Of a stretch of 64,000 bases of DNA, positions 18,340 to 28,722 are shown piece by piece. Each line of letters begins with the position of its first letter. Positions within the stretch are counted from its first letter, which is position 1. The stretch spans positions 126,748 to 190,747 of the forward strand of contig DASUHM010000002.1 in the NCBI GenBank assembly GCA_036273515.1, written 5' to 3'. Below the pieces are notes generated by a model. It had not been told where the DNA came from and made no database searches. It saw nothing but the letters and a program-made list of their open reading frames with translations. The DNA is from Gaiellales bacterium (GTDB lineage Bacteria > Actinomycetota > Thermoleophilia > Gaiellales > JAICJC01). The position numbers and the translations under genes were made by a program.

Positions 18340-20918
18340 TTCGCCTCCAGCCAGGTCGCGCCGACGCCGACGTCGACGGCGAGCGCGGGGTCGAGCGGAT
18401 AGGCGCCCGTCATCTCGTCGGCCACGAGCGCCCGCAGCGCCGACACCTCGCCGTCGGCGACCTCGAAGAGGAGCTCGTCGTGGATCTGGAGCACGAGCCG
18501 CGAGCGCCGGCCCTCGTCGCGCAGGCGTCGGTGGATGCGGATCATCGCCACCTTGATGATGTCGGCGGCGCTGCCCTGCATGACCGTGTTCACCGCCAGC
18601 CGCTCGCCCAGGCTGCGGGTCTGGTAGTTCATCGCCCGCAGCTCGGGGATCGGCCGCCGCCGTCCGAACAGGGTCGTCACCCAGCCGTCGCTCTTGGCGC
18701 GCTCGATGGTGGCGGCGATGAATTCGTTCACGCGGGGGAACCGGGCCAGGTAGGTGTCGATGAAGCTCTGCGCCTCCTCGCGGGAGATGCCGAGCTGCTC
18801 CGAGAGTCCGAACGAGCTGATGCCGTAGATGATTCCGAAGTTGACCGCCTTGGCCTTGTTGCGCTCGTCGCGGGTCAGCTCGGCCTGCGGCTTGCCCAGC
18901 ACCTGCGAGGCGGTCACCCGGTGGATGTCCTCGCCGCGCGCGAAGGCCTCGTGCAGGGCCGGCTCGCCGGACAGGTGGGTGAGGATGCGCAGCTCGACCT
19001 GGGAGTAGTCGGCCGAGAGCAGCTTTGAGCCCTCGCCGGCGACGAAGGCGCTGCGGATCTCGCGCCCGAGCGGCGTGCGGATGGGGATGTTCTGCAGGTT
19101 GGGGCGGATCGACGACAGCCTCCCGGTGGCGGCGGTGGTCTGGCTGAACGTCGTGTGCAGGCGGCCGTCCTGGTCGTCGATCAGATCGGGCAGCGGCACG
19201 AGGTAGGTGTTCAGGAGCTTGGACTGCTCGCGCCACTGCTCGACGACGTCGACGATCGGGTGCATGTGGCGGATCTTGGCCAGCACCCGGGCGTCGGTGG
19301 AGTAGCCGGTCTTGCCCTTGCGGTCGGCGGGCAGGCCCAGCCGCTCGAAGAGCACCTCGCCGAGCTGTTTCGGCGAGCCGATCACGAACGGCCCGCCGGC
19401 CAGCTCGTGGCAGCGCGCCTCGAGCTCCTCGACCTGGTCGGCCAGCTTGGCGGCGATCTCGGCCAGGCGGTAGGTGTCGACCTTGATGCCGGCCGCCTCC
19501 ATCGCCCCCAACACGGGGACGAGCGGCAGCTCGATGTCCTCGTAGAGGTCGGTCATCTCCCGCTCGGCCAGCCGCTCGGCGGCGCGCGGGTGCAGGCGCC
19601 GCGCCGCGGCACAGGCGCGCACGAGCGCCGACGTCTCCTCGTCGGCGGCCACCTGCAGCCCGAGCCCTGCCTCCTCGGCCAGGTCGTCGATCCCGTAGTC
19701 GGCCCGGCCGGGGTCGAGCAGGTAGGCGGCGATGGCGGTGTCGCCGGCGGGCGTGAGGGCGGGATGCTTGAGCCCGTGCGTGATCACCCGGCGGTCGCGC
19801 AGCGCCTCCACGACCCGGGCCGCGTCGGCCTCGACGACGAGCACGTCGCCGCCGTCGCCGGTGACCGCGGCCCGGCCGGCGCCGATCGCGACCGCGACCT
19901 CGTCGGGGAGCGCTTTCACGTCGTCGAGCGCCGCCTCGCGCCAGTCGAGCTCGACGCCCTCGATCACCTCGGCGGGCGCGCCCGGCACGGCCTCCTCGAG
20001 CTCGTCGACGCGCTTCAGGAGCGCCCGGAACTCGAGCTTGCGGAAGAGCTCCTTCATGCCGGAGCGGTCGGGCGGCGCCGCCACCATCGCGCCGAAGTCG
20101 ACCTCGATCTCGAGCGTCCGGTCGATCGTCGCGAGCACCTTCGAGCGGGCGGCGTCCTCGGTCGCCGTGCGCAGGTTCTCGCGCCGCTTCTCGCCGGGCA
20201 CGGCGTCGAGGTTCGCGTAGACGCCCTCCATCGTCCCGAACCGCACCAGGAGCTCGGCAGCGGTCTTGTCGCCGATGCCGGGCACGCCGGGGATGTTGTC
20301 CGAGGTGTCGCCCTTCAGGCCGATGAAATCGGGCACGAGGTCGGGGCCGATGCCGTAGCGCTGCATGATCCGGTCGGGCGTGTAGACGACGACGTCGGCG
20401 ACCCCGCGCGGGGTCATCATGATGCAGACGTTCTCGGAGGCGAGCTGGAAGGCGTCGCGGTCCGTCGAGACGACGCAGACGCGGTGGCCGGCGGCCTCGG
20501 CCTTGGTCGCCAGCGTGCCGATCACGTCGTCGGCCTCCTTGCCGGTGACGCGGAAGTTGCGGTAGCCGAACGCCTCGACGATCGGCTCGAAGTACGGCAC
20601 CTGCTGGCGCAGCAGGTCGGGCATGGGCCGGCGGTGGGCCTTGTACTCGGGCGCGAGCTCGATGCGCGCGGTGGGCTTCTCGTCCCAGGCCACGAGCACC
20701 GTCGCCGGACGGTAGTCCGCGAGCAGCTTCATCAGCATGTTGGCCATGCCGAGGAGCGCGTTCGTCGGGAACCCGTCGACGGTCTGGAGCTCCTCGGGAA
20801 GCGCGTAGAACGCCCGGTAGGCGAGGCCGTTGCCGTCGACCAGGAAGACGTCGCACTGCTTGGCCGGGGCGTCGTCGAGGTTCAGATCCTTCGGCTGAGC
20901 CTGCTTGACCGTGGCCAT
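18336..20918 (-). CDS. polA: DNA polymerase I
   Basis: 860 residues. The N-terminal 5'-3' exonuclease is intact (VFLVDGNGLAYRAF, GKEADDVIGTLA, STDRDAFQLA, GVPGIGDKTAAELL). The middle 3'-5' exonuclease region is degenerate: where DxE should stand the sequence reads PDEVAVAIGAG, so no proofreading is expected. The polymerase motifs are present: A SADYSQVELRIL, B RNKAKAVNFGIIYG, C LQIHDELLFE. The enzyme fills gaps and removes RNA primers, and would complete the UvrABC repair encoded nearby. TACGCT stands 7 bases before the ATG, divergent from the malic enzyme gene. Confidence 0.97.
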   Translation of the reverse strand: MATVKQAQPKDLNLDDAPAKQCDVFLVDGNGLAYRAFYALPEELQTVDGFPTNALLGMANMLMKLLADYRPATVLVAWDEKPTARIELAPEYKAHRRPMPDLLRQQVPYFEPIVEAFGYRNFRVTGKEADDVIGTLATKAEAAGHRVCVVSTDRDAFQLASENVCIMMTPRGVADVVVYTPDRIMQRYGIGPDLVPDFIGLKGDTSDNIPGVPGIGDKTAAELLVRFGTMEGVYANLDAVPGEKRRENLRTATEDAARSKVLATIDRTLEIEVDFGAMVAAPPDRSGMKELFRKLEFRALLKRVDELEEAVPGAPAEVIEGVELDWREAALDDVKALPDEVAVAIGAGRAAVTGDGGDVLVVEADAARVVEALRDRRVITHGLKHPALTPAGDTAIAAYLLDPGRADYGIDDLAEEAGLGLQVAADEETSALVRACAAARRLHPRAAERLAEREMTDLYEDIELPLVPVLGAMEAAGIKVDTYRLAEIAAKLADQVEELEARCHELAGGPFVIGSPKQLGEVLFERLGLPADRKGKTGYSTDARVLAKIRHMHPIVDVVEQWREQSKLLNTYLVPLPDLIDDQDGRLHTTFSQTTAATGRLSSIRPNLQNIPIRTPLGREIRSAFVAGEGSKLLSADYSQVELRILTHLSGEPALHEAFARGEDIHRVTASQVLGKPQAELTRDERNKAKAVNFGIIYGISSFGLSEQLGISREEAQSFIDTYLARFPRVNEFIAATIERAKSDGWVTTLFGRRRPIPELRAMNYQTRSLGERLAVNTVMQGSAADIIKVAMIRIHRRLRDEGRRSRLVLQIHDELLFEVADGEVSALRALVADEMTGAYPLDPALAVDVGVGATWLEAK

Positions 20919-20986
20919 CCTTCGCAGCGTATCCGAGCCCGCGGCGGCGCGCCGCCGAGCCGCGAGGGCTGGATTAGGCTTCCCCG

Positions 20987-22429
<1,443 letters not shown>

Positions 22430-22435
22430 CGACAA

Positions 22436-22473
22436 CGGGGCCAGGCCCCGCCCGGAGGCGGGGCCTGGCCCCG
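22436..22473. terminator. Perfect 17-bp hairpin built from GGGGCCAGGCCCC palindromes
   Basis: The arms at 22436-22452 and 22457-22473 are exact inverted repeats with a CGGA loop, between the convergent malic enzyme and sigma-factor genes. Each arm itself contains the 13-base palindrome of the REP-like family, so it is a palindrome of palindromes. It most likely stops transcription from both sides. Confidence 0.8.
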
Positions 22474-22487
22474 GTTCTCGCCGAGCT

Positions 22488-23561
22488 TCAGGCTGCTTCG
22501 CTGCGCAGGCCCTGGATCTCGTTCAGGGCTGCGAGCTGGTTCAGCGCATCGGCCTCGAGCTGGCGGACGCGCTCGCGCGTCAGTCCGACCGCCCGGCCGA
22601 TCACGTCGTAGTTCTGCGGGTCGCTGCCGTCGAGCCCGAACCGCAGCTCGAGGATGCGCCGCTTGCGCTCCGACAGGTGCTCGAGGCCCGTGAGCAGCAT
22701 CTCCTTGCGGAGGGTCTCCTCGACGAGCTCCTCGGCCTTCGGGGCCGTCTCGTCGGCGATCATGTCGCCCATCTCCGAGTCGCCGTCGTCGCCGACCGGC
22801 GTGTGCATCGAGGACGTGCGGGGCAGCGAGCGCGCGTCGACCACGTCGGGCACGGCCACGCCGCTGGCCTTGGCGACCTCGTCGTCGGTCACGTCGCGGC
22901 CGAGGCGCGCCTCGAGCGACGCCCGGGTGGCGTCGACCCGACGCACCCGCTCGGACACGTGGACCGGGAGCCGGATCGTCCGCGACTGGTTGGCGACCGC
23001 GCGCTGCACGGCCTGCCGGATCCACCACGTCGCGTAGGTCGAGAACTTCAGGTCGCGCCGCCAGTCGAACTTCTCGACTGCGCGGACGAGCCCGATCGTC
23101 CCCTCCTGGATCAGGTCGAGGAACGGCACGCCGTGGCCCCGATAGCGCTTCGCGACGGACACGACCAGCCGCAGGTTCGACTCGATCATGCGCCGCTTGG
23201 CGACCGGGTCACCCTGCTCGACGAGCTTGGCCAGGCGCTGCTCGTCCTCCTTGGTGAGCAGCGGATGGCGGGAGATGTCGTGCAGGTAGCGGTCGAGGCT
23301 GTCGGTCGGGCCGGACGGCGCGGCGGCTGCCACGGCCGCGGGCACGGCGACAGGGGCCGAAGCGGCTTCGCCGGCCTCGGCGGTGGGCACGATCTCGACG
23401 CCCTGCTCGGTCAGCTCGGCCGTCAGCGCCTCGAGATCCTCTTCATCCAGCTCGAGATCGACCGCCACCGCCTGGAGCTCCTCCTCCGCGAGGAGCCCGC
23501 GATCATCGGCCGACTCGATCATCAGCCGCACACGCGGCTCATTCATCAGCTCGGTCGTCAT
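22488..23561 (-). CDS. rpoD: RNA polymerase primary-type sigma factor (sigma-70, RpoD/SigA)
   Basis: 357 residues. A short acidic region 1.1-like N-terminus and an Ala/Pro linker are followed by region 1.2 (DSLDRYLHDISRHPLLT), region 2 (LRLVVSVAKRYRGHGVPFLDLIQEG; FSTYATWWIRQA), region 3 and region 4 (ERKRRILELRFGLDG; VGLTRERVRQLE). All core-binding and -10/-35-recognition segments are intact, as expected for a housekeeping sigma. The ATG at 23561 follows GAGGG by 4 bases. A leader of roughly 150 bases with a hairpin precedes it. Whether this is the single essential SigA or a close SigB-like paralogue cannot be decided from the window. Confidence 0.92.
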   Translation of the reverse strand: MTTELMNEPRVRLMIESADDRGLLAEEELQAVAVDLELDEEDLEALTAELTEQGVEIVPTAEAGEAASAPVAVPAAVAAAAPSGPTDSLDRYLHDISRHPLLTKEDEQRLAKLVEQGDPVAKRRMIESNLRLVVSVAKRYRGHGVPFLDLIQEGTIGLVRAVEKFDWRRDLKFSTYATWWIRQAVQRAVANQSRTIRLPVHVSERVRRVDATRASLEARLGRDVTDDEVAKASGVAVPDVVDARSLPRTSSMHTPVGDDGDSEMGDMIADETAPKAEELVEETLRKEMLLTGLEHLSERKRRILELRFGLDGSDPQNYDVIGRAVGLTRERVRQLEADALNQLAALNEIQGLRSEAA

Positions 23562-23663
23562 CAATCCCTCGATAGCCCGGTGACGGTCGAACCGTCCGGG
23601 CCTGGTAGTTACAAAGTCTGGCTGCCTACGTGACGTTTAACGCCGGGTCACGCTTCTGCATTC

Positions 23664-23770
23664 CCGGGTCGTTGACCCGGCAAACGGTTGTCGGGAGCAG
23701 CCCCACCCCGACTAATACATTGTAGCAGAGCAGTGCAAGTTTCGCTTGTCAATCTAAACGTCAGATTGAC
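23664..23770 (-). promoter_or_regulatory. rpoD upstream region: extended -10 promoter, leader hairpin and operator-like repeat
   Basis: On the minus strand TGCTACAAT (-10 hexamer at 23724-23719) is an extended -10 promoter for rpoD. Upstream of it a perfect 8-base inverted repeat GTCAATCT-N7-AGATTGAC spans 23748-23770 and covers a TTGACA. Downstream in the leader, CCGGGTC-GTT-GACCCGG (23664-23680) forms a hairpin. The inverted repeat could be a regulator site; its owner is unknown. Confidence 0.55.
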
Positions 23771-23793
23771 GAGCATTTCATCGGTTTCCGGCG

Positions 23794-25119
23794 TCAGTAC
23801 CGATCCATGTATTCGTCGATCTCCCACTGATGAACCTGCTCGTTGTAGGCCGCCCACTCCTCGCGCTTGAGGCGCACATACTCCGTGAAGATGTGGTCGC
23901 CGAGCGCCCCGCGCATGACGTCGTCGGCCTCGAGCGCGTCGAGGGCGTGGGACAGGTCGTGCGGGAGGCTGCCGATCCCGAGGCCTTCGGACTCCTCGGG
24001 GCTCAGGTGATAGATGTTCTGGTTCACCGGCTCGGGCGGCTGCAGGCCGCGGCTGATGCCGTCCAGGCCGGCCTCCAGCATGCACGCGAGCGCCAGGTAC
24101 GGGTTCGCCGTCGGGTCGGGCGTGCGCAGCTCGATCCGGGTCGAGCGGCCGCGCTTGGCGGGGACGCGGATCGCGGCAGAGCGGTTGCCGGGCGACCAGG
24201 CGATGTAGACGGGCGCCTCGTAGCCGGGCAGGAGCCGCTTGTACGAGTTGACGGTCGGGTTGGCGACCGCGGTGATGGCCGGCAGGTGCTCGAGCACGCC
24301 CGCGATGTAGCTGCGGCACTCGGCCGAGAGCGAGAGGTCGGCCGACTCGTCGAGGAACGCGTTCTCCTCCCCGCGCGCGAGTGACTGGTTCACGTGCATC
24401 CCGGAGCCGTTCTCGCCGTGGATCGGCTTGGCCATGAACGTCGCGTGCATGCCGTGGCGGGCGGCGATCACCTTCACCACCATGCGGAAGGTGACCAGGT
24501 TGTCGGCCGTCGCCAGGGCGTCGGCGTGGCGGAAGTCGATCTCGTGCTGGCCGATCGCCACCTCGTGGTGGGCGGCCTCGAGCGAGAAGCCCATCTGCTG
24601 GAGCGTCAGCTCGATGTCGCGGCGGCAGTCCTCGCCGCGGTCGAGCGGCGCGACGTCGAAGTAGGTGGCGGCGTCGTGGGGATCGACGGTGGGGTTGCCG
24701 TCGGCGTCGAGCTTGAAGAGGAAGAACTCGGCCTCCGGGCCGACGTTCATCGTGTAGCCCATGTCGGCGGCCTTCTTCAGCACCCGCTGCAGGTTCGTGC
24801 GGGGGTCGCCGGCGAACGGCGTGCCGTCGGGGTCGGCGACGTCGCAGATCAGCCGCGCCGTGCGGGCCGAGTCGGTGCCCCGCCAGGGCAGCACCGTGTA
24901 GGTGTTGGGGTCGGGCAGGAAGTACATGTCCGACTGCTCGATCCGCTTGAACCCGCGGATCGACGAGCCGTCGAACATGAGCTCGTTGTCGAGCGCCTTC
25001 TCGAGCTCGTCCACCGGAATCGACACGTTCTTGACGGGGCCGTACGGCTCCGTGAACTGCAGTCGCACGAACGCGACGTTGTCGCGCCGGCAGCGCTCGA
25101 TGACCTCCTGCTTGTCCAT
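23794..25119 (-). CDS. glnA: Glutamine synthetase, type I (alpha subgroup)
   Basis: 441 residues, the length of Bacillus-type GSI-alpha. Key segments: FDGSSIRGF, VGPEAEFFLF (metal ligands), HHEVAIGQHEIDFR, KPIHGENGSGMHVNQS, NPTVNSYKRLLPGYEAP and NRSAAIRVP. The adenylylation Tyr loop of the beta subgroup is absent, so control is probably by feedback and transcription. The enzyme makes glutamine from glutamate, ammonia and ATP. The ATG is preceded by AAAGGGGG. No PII or GlnR gene is nearby. It would supply nitrogen downstream of the amine-oxidising module to the left. Confidence 0.96.
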   Translation of the reverse strand: MDKQEVIERCRRDNVAFVRLQFTEPYGPVKNVSIPVDELEKALDNELMFDGSSIRGFKRIEQSDMYFLPDPNTYTVLPWRGTDSARTARLICDVADPDGTPFAGDPRTNLQRVLKKAADMGYTMNVGPEAEFFLFKLDADGNPTVDPHDAATYFDVAPLDRGEDCRRDIELTLQQMGFSLEAAHHEVAIGQHEIDFRHADALATADNLVTFRMVVKVIAARHGMHATFMAKPIHGENGSGMHVNQSLARGEENAFLDESADLSLSAECRSYIAGVLEHLPAITAVANPTVNSYKRLLPGYEAPVYIAWSPGNRSAAIRVPAKRGRSTRIELRTPDPTANPYLALACMLEAGLDGISRGLQPPEPVNQNIYHLSPEESEGLGIGSLPHDLSHALDALEADDVMRGALGDHIFTEYVRLKREEWAAYNEQVHQWEIDEYMDRY

Positions 25120-25233
25120 GGCGGCCCCCTTTTCGTATCCCCGTTTTGGAAGGCGCCAGTCTACCGGCGGGGACGGACCGCGCCCGCGCGGCCCGGCGGG
25201 ACGGCCGGGCCGCGCGAGGGCGTCAGGGACTTG

Positions 25234-26682
25234 CTAGGCCGCCTCGGCCATGGCGGCATCCTCGGCGGGCACCGCCGAGTCCTCACGGCGGTGGCTGCGG
25301 ATGAACGCCGCGGCGACGACTGCGCCCACGAGGGCGATGGCCGCCGAGTAGCGGAGGCTGTGGCTCAGCGAGAAGATGAACACGTCGGACGGAGCGTGGC
25401 CGGCCGCCGCGCGGCCGCTGGCCAGGTGCTCGAAGAGCGCCGTCAGCGAGGCGACGCCGAAGACGCCGCCGACCATCCGCGTCATCGACAGCACGCCCGA
25501 GGCCGCGCCGGCCTTGGTGCGGTCGACGGAGCTCATCACGGCCGCCGTCATCGGCGACATCGTCATGCCCATCCCGACGCCGCCGACCAGGAAGGCGGGC
25601 AGCAGGGTCAGATAGCCGCTCGTGTCCGAGATCTGCGACTCGAGGAAGAGCGACGCCGCGATCAGCGTCATCCCGCCCGTCAGCAGCCAGCGCGAGCCGT
25701 ACCGGTCGGAGAGCCGCCCGGCGATCGGCGCCGTCGCGATGATCAGGATCGTCATCGGCAGGAAGCGCACGCCGGTCTGCAGCGGCGACAGGTGCTCGAT
25801 GTTCTGCATGTAGAGCGTGATGAAGAAGAAGGTCGCGAACATCGAGAACGTGACCAGGAACGCCACCACGTTGCCGGCGTTGAACGTGCGGTTGCGGAAG
25901 AACGCCATGTCGAGCATCGGATCGCGGCCGCGCAGCTGGAGCACGATGAACGCCACCAGGCCGACGATGCCGATCGCGAACTCGGCCAGGATCCGGGTCG
26001 ACGTCCAGCCGTAGTCGTTGGCCTGCACCAGGCCGAGGACGAGGCCGCCGAGGCCGATCGAGAGCGTGGCGATGCCCAGCCAGTCGATGCGGCGGATGGC
26101 GCTCTCGTCACGCGACTCGCGCACGACGTACATCGTGAGAGGCACCGCGATCAGCGCGACGGGCACGTTCAGGAAGAAGATCCACTCCCAGCCGGCCTTC
26201 TCGACCAGCAGGCCGCCCACGACCGGGCCCATGCCCAGCGCGAGGCCGGAGATGCCGGCCCACAGGCCGAGCGCCCGCCCGAGCTCGGCGCCGCGGAACG
26301 TGTTCGTGATGATCGAGAGCGATCCCGGCATCAGGAACGCCGCGCCGACGCCCTGGATGCCGCGGAAGAAGACCAGCTCGCCGATCGAGCCGGAGAGGCC
26401 GGCGCCGATGGAGCCCAGCGTGAAGACCACGAGCCCGGCCAGGAACATGCGCTTGCGCCCGAACACGTCGCCCAGGCGGCCGCCCGACACGAGCAGCACG
26501 CCGAACACGAGCGTGTAGGCGTTGACCGTCCACGAGAGCCCCGAGATCGAGGCGCCGAAGCTGTCCTTGATGGCCGGGAGCGCGATGTTCACGACGGTGT
26601 TGTCGAGCATGACCATGAAGAGCGCGAAGCACATCGCCCCGAGGGTCCACCACTTGCGATTGTCGTCGGTTATTGCTGGCAC
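25234..26682 (-). CDS. MFS drug-efflux transporter, DHA2 (EmrB/QacA) family
   Basis: 482 residues with about 14 hydrophobic helices. MVMLDNTVVNIALPAI is the DHA2 helix-1 motif, and LLVSGGRLGDVFGRKRMF the conserved loop 2-3 motif (G-x-L-x-D-x-x-G-R-K). These proton-driven pumps export lipophilic drugs. The gene lies directly downstream of a MarR regulator on the same strand, the common arrangement for inducible efflux. The GTG start is preceded by AAGGGGA about 10 bases away. A GC hairpin separates it from marR. Confidence 0.9.
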   Translation of the reverse strand: MPAITDDNRKWWTLGAMCFALFMVMLDNTVVNIALPAIKDSFGASISGLSWTVNAYTLVFGVLLVSGGRLGDVFGRKRMFLAGLVVFTLGSIGAGLSGSIGELVFFRGIQGVGAAFLMPGSLSIITNTFRGAELGRALGLWAGISGLALGMGPVVGGLLVEKAGWEWIFFLNVPVALIAVPLTMYVVRESRDESAIRRIDWLGIATLSIGLGGLVLGLVQANDYGWTSTRILAEFAIGIVGLVAFIVLQLRGRDPMLDMAFFRNRTFNAGNVVAFLVTFSMFATFFFITLYMQNIEHLSPLQTGVRFLPMTILIIATAPIAGRLSDRYGSRWLLTGGMTLIAASLFLESQISDTSGYLTLLPAFLVGGVGMGMTMSPMTAAVMSSVDRTKAGAASGVLSMTRMVGGVFGVASLTALFEHLASGRAAAGHAPSDVFIFSLSHSLRYSAAIALVGAVVAAAFIRSHRREDSAVPAEDAAMAEAA

Positions 26683-26718
26683 TGCAGTTCGTCCCCTTCG
26701 TTCCGCTGCGTATGAAGT

Positions 26719-26735
26719 CTCCCGCCGGGCGGGAG
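26719..26735 (-). terminator. GC-rich hairpin between marR and the efflux gene
   Basis: CTCCCGC-CGG-GCGGGAG forms a 7-bp stem with a 3-base loop in the 145-base gap. It could be a partial terminator or attenuator limiting read-through from marR into the pump gene. Confidence 0.5.
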
Positions 26736-26827
26736 CGATGATGAGCTGTTCAAGACTGCCCGGCCGGCTCGGATCCGGCCATTCGGTTGTCCACCCTTAT
26801 GACTTACGGCAGGCCGCAAACGTGACA

Positions 26828-27286
26828 TCAGGCGGCGCCTCGTTCCGCCGCCTGGAGCACCCGCCGGAGCGACTCGCGCATCTGTTCGAGCTCCTTCGCG
26901 GGGAGCGTGCCGAGCAGCTGCCCCATCTGCTCCGAGAAGGTCGGGAGCCGGTCGACCAGTTGGCGGCCGGCGTCGGTGAGGCTGATCCACACGACCCGAC
27001 GGTCGCGCTGGTCGCGCTCGCGGCGGACGTGGCCGGCGCTCTCGAGCCGGTCGATGACGCCGGTGATCGTCGACGCGAGCATGTGGCACTCACGGCCGAG
27101 GTCGCGGGCCGTGAGCCGGTCGCCGGCCCCGTGCAGCATGTGCAGCGCGAGCGCCTGCGGCATGGTCACGCCCTGCTCCTCGACGAGCGGGCGGGTCGCC
27201 CGCTTGGCCTGGGCGCCGATGTCGTACAGGAGCTGCCCGACCTCCGCGGCCAGTCCGGCCTTCTTCGACATCGTTCGCGTAGACAT
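26828..27286 (-). CDS. MarR-family transcriptional regulator
   Basis: 152 residues from the ATG at 27286. The winged-helix core is LTARDLGRECHMLASTITGVIDRLESAG, then the beta-wing with RDQRDRRVVWISLTDAGRQL, the diagnostic MarR signature. N- and C-terminal helices form the dimer. It probably represses itself and the adjacent MFS pump until a drug-like ligand binds. Two nested inverted repeats lie in the AT-rich promoter just upstream. A second in-frame ATG is 5 codons in. The frame is open further upstream, but that would run through the operator. Confidence 0.9.
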   Translation of the reverse strand: MSTRTMSKKAGLAAEVGQLLYDIGAQAKRATRPLVEEQGVTMPQALALHMLHGAGDRLTARDLGRECHMLASTITGVIDRLESAGHVRRERDQRDRRVVWISLTDAGRQLVDRLPTFSEQMGQLLGTLPAKELEQMRESLRRVLQAAERGAA

Positions 27287-27288
27287 GA

Positions 27289-27345
27289 TTCGCGTCGTAT
27301 CCTTTCGCAGAAAAATCTTTCGCACACGAAATATAGCGACGCGAA
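27289..27345 (-). promoter_or_regulatory. marR promoter with two nested inverted repeats
   Basis: A perfect 9-base pair, TTCGCGTCG (27289-27297) and CGACGCGAA (27337-27345), encloses TTTCG-CACA-CGAAA (27318-27331). A TATATT -10-like hexamer lies at 27335-27330 on the minus strand. The region is markedly AT-richer than its surroundings. This fits MarR autoregulation. Confidence 0.6.
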
Positions 27346-27398
27346 CGAGGTCGCGCAAGCCGACTGGTGAATGCCGCGGCGGAGGGTTCTGAGAGCGG

Positions 27399-28574
27399 CT
27401 AGACGCGCTCGGCGGCCACGGCGATCTCCTCGGCCACCTCGGCGATGTCACGGTTCGCGTTCCACACCTGGCGCTGGCGATCGGCGCCGTTGCCGTGCTC
27501 CAGGATCCAGTCGATCCGGGCCAGCTCGTCGGCGCACCCCAGGTCACGCGAGATCGGCCGCAGCTCGCGGATCCGGCGGCGGGCGAGCGTGCGCGCGGCC
27601 ATCTTCACCCGCTTGCCGGCGGCGAGGTCCATCAGCGGCGCGTCCAGGCCGTAGCGCAGGGCGAGCCACTTGTTCTCCGACAGGAGCATGCGGTGGTAGG
27701 AGAGCACCTGGCCCTGCTCGTAGCGGTCGAGCAGGAGCTTCACCAGGCACTGCACGTATGCGGCCAGCGCGATCGTGTCCTCGAGCCGCGTCTGGCAGTC
27801 CATCACCCGCACCTCGATCGTGCCGAAGCGCGGATGCGGGCGCACGTCCCACCACAGGTGGGTGTAGTCGCCGATCGCCCCCGTCGCCTCCATGAAGCCC
27901 ACCGCCTCGGCGTAATCCTGGTAGTTGGCGAAGCGCGGCGGCAGGCCGCTGCGGGGGAACGCCGAGAAGATCATCGCCCGGCTCGAGGCGAGGCCGGTGT
28001 GGTCGCCCCGCCAGAACGGCGAGTTCGCCGACAGCGCGAGCAGGACCGGAAGCTCGATCAGCACGCCCTCCATCACCGCCAGGCACGCCTCCGGAGAGGG
28101 GACGGCGACATGGACGTGCATGCCGAACACGAGCTCGCGGCGGGCGACGTACTGCAGCATCTCGACGAGCGCCCGGTAGCGGTCGCGGGCGGTGATCTTC
28201 TGGTTCTCGAACAGCGAGAAGGGGTGCGTCCCGGCCGCGCCGAGGCGCATGTTGTGGGATCGCGCGTGGCTGGCGACGTACTGGCGGATCAGGCGCAGGT
28301 CGGCCGTCGCCTCGGGGATGTCGGCGCAGACGCAGGTGCCCGACTCGAGCACGCACTGCATCAGCTCGGGCTTCAGCCGGTCGGCCATCTCGGTGTCGAC
28401 CACCTCGGCCAGCAGCTCCTCGACACCGGACACGAGGTCGAACCCGGCCGGGTCGAGGAGCATGTACTCCTCCTCCACCCCGACGGTCAGCGGCGGCCCC
28501 GAGCCGAAGCGGTGGTCGAGCACGCTCGACCGAGTGGCCCCCTTGCCGGTCCCCTCCCCTCGCGACTCAGCCAT
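27399..28574 (-). CDS. Carboxylate-amine ligase, GCS2/YbdK family
   Basis: 391 residues. VGVEEEYMLLDP marks the ATP-grasp-like glutamate-cysteine-ligase fold, with QCVLESGTCVCADIP, RLGAAGTHPFS, FGMHVHVAVPSPE and RFGTIEVRVMDCQT. The family (YbdK, EgtA-like) joins a carboxylate and an amine using ATP; members make gamma-glutamylcysteine weakly or act on other substrates. Actinobacteria usually make mycothiol or ergothioneine rather than glutathione, so an EgtA-like role is possible but not shown. The ATG at 28574 was chosen because the family core starts soon after; the frame is open upstream through the tRNA gene, which cannot be coding. Confidence 0.85.
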   Translation of the reverse strand: MAESRGEGTGKGATRSSVLDHRFGSGPPLTVGVEEEYMLLDPAGFDLVSGVEELLAEVVDTEMADRLKPELMQCVLESGTCVCADIPEATADLRLIRQYVASHARSHNMRLGAAGTHPFSLFENQKITARDRYRALVEMLQYVARRELVFGMHVHVAVPSPEACLAVMEGVLIELPVLLALSANSPFWRGDHTGLASSRAMIFSAFPRSGLPPRFANYQDYAEAVGFMEATGAIGDYTHLWWDVRPHPRFGTIEVRVMDCQTRLEDTIALAAYVQCLVKLLLDRYEQGQVLSYHRMLLSENKWLALRYGLDAPLMDLAAGKRVKMAARTLARRRIRELRPISRDLGCADELARIDWILEHGNGADRQRQVWNANRDIAEVAEEIAVAAERV

Positions 28575-28639
28575 GAGCGCCTGTTGTACCCCATTTCGGC
28601 CCACCTGCCAACGCGGCGGTAGCATTTGCCACTCGGCCG

Positions 28640-28722
28640 GCCGAAGTGGCGGAACGGTAGACGCACGCGACTCAAAATCGCGCGGCCGCAAGGCCATGTG
28701 GGTTCGACTCCCACCTTCGGCA
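28640..28722 (+). tRNA. tRNA-Leu (anticodon CAA)
   Basis: Acceptor arms GCCGAAG and CTTCGGC pair over 7 bases, with discriminator A at 28722. The anticodon arm CGCGA-CTCAAAA-TCGCG gives anticodon CAA, decoding UUG. A long variable arm (GCGGCCGCAAGGCCATG) and the T-arm GTGGGTTCGACTCCCAC complete a class II tRNA. The 3' CCA is not encoded. UUG is a rare codon in this GC-rich genome. Confidence 0.95.
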
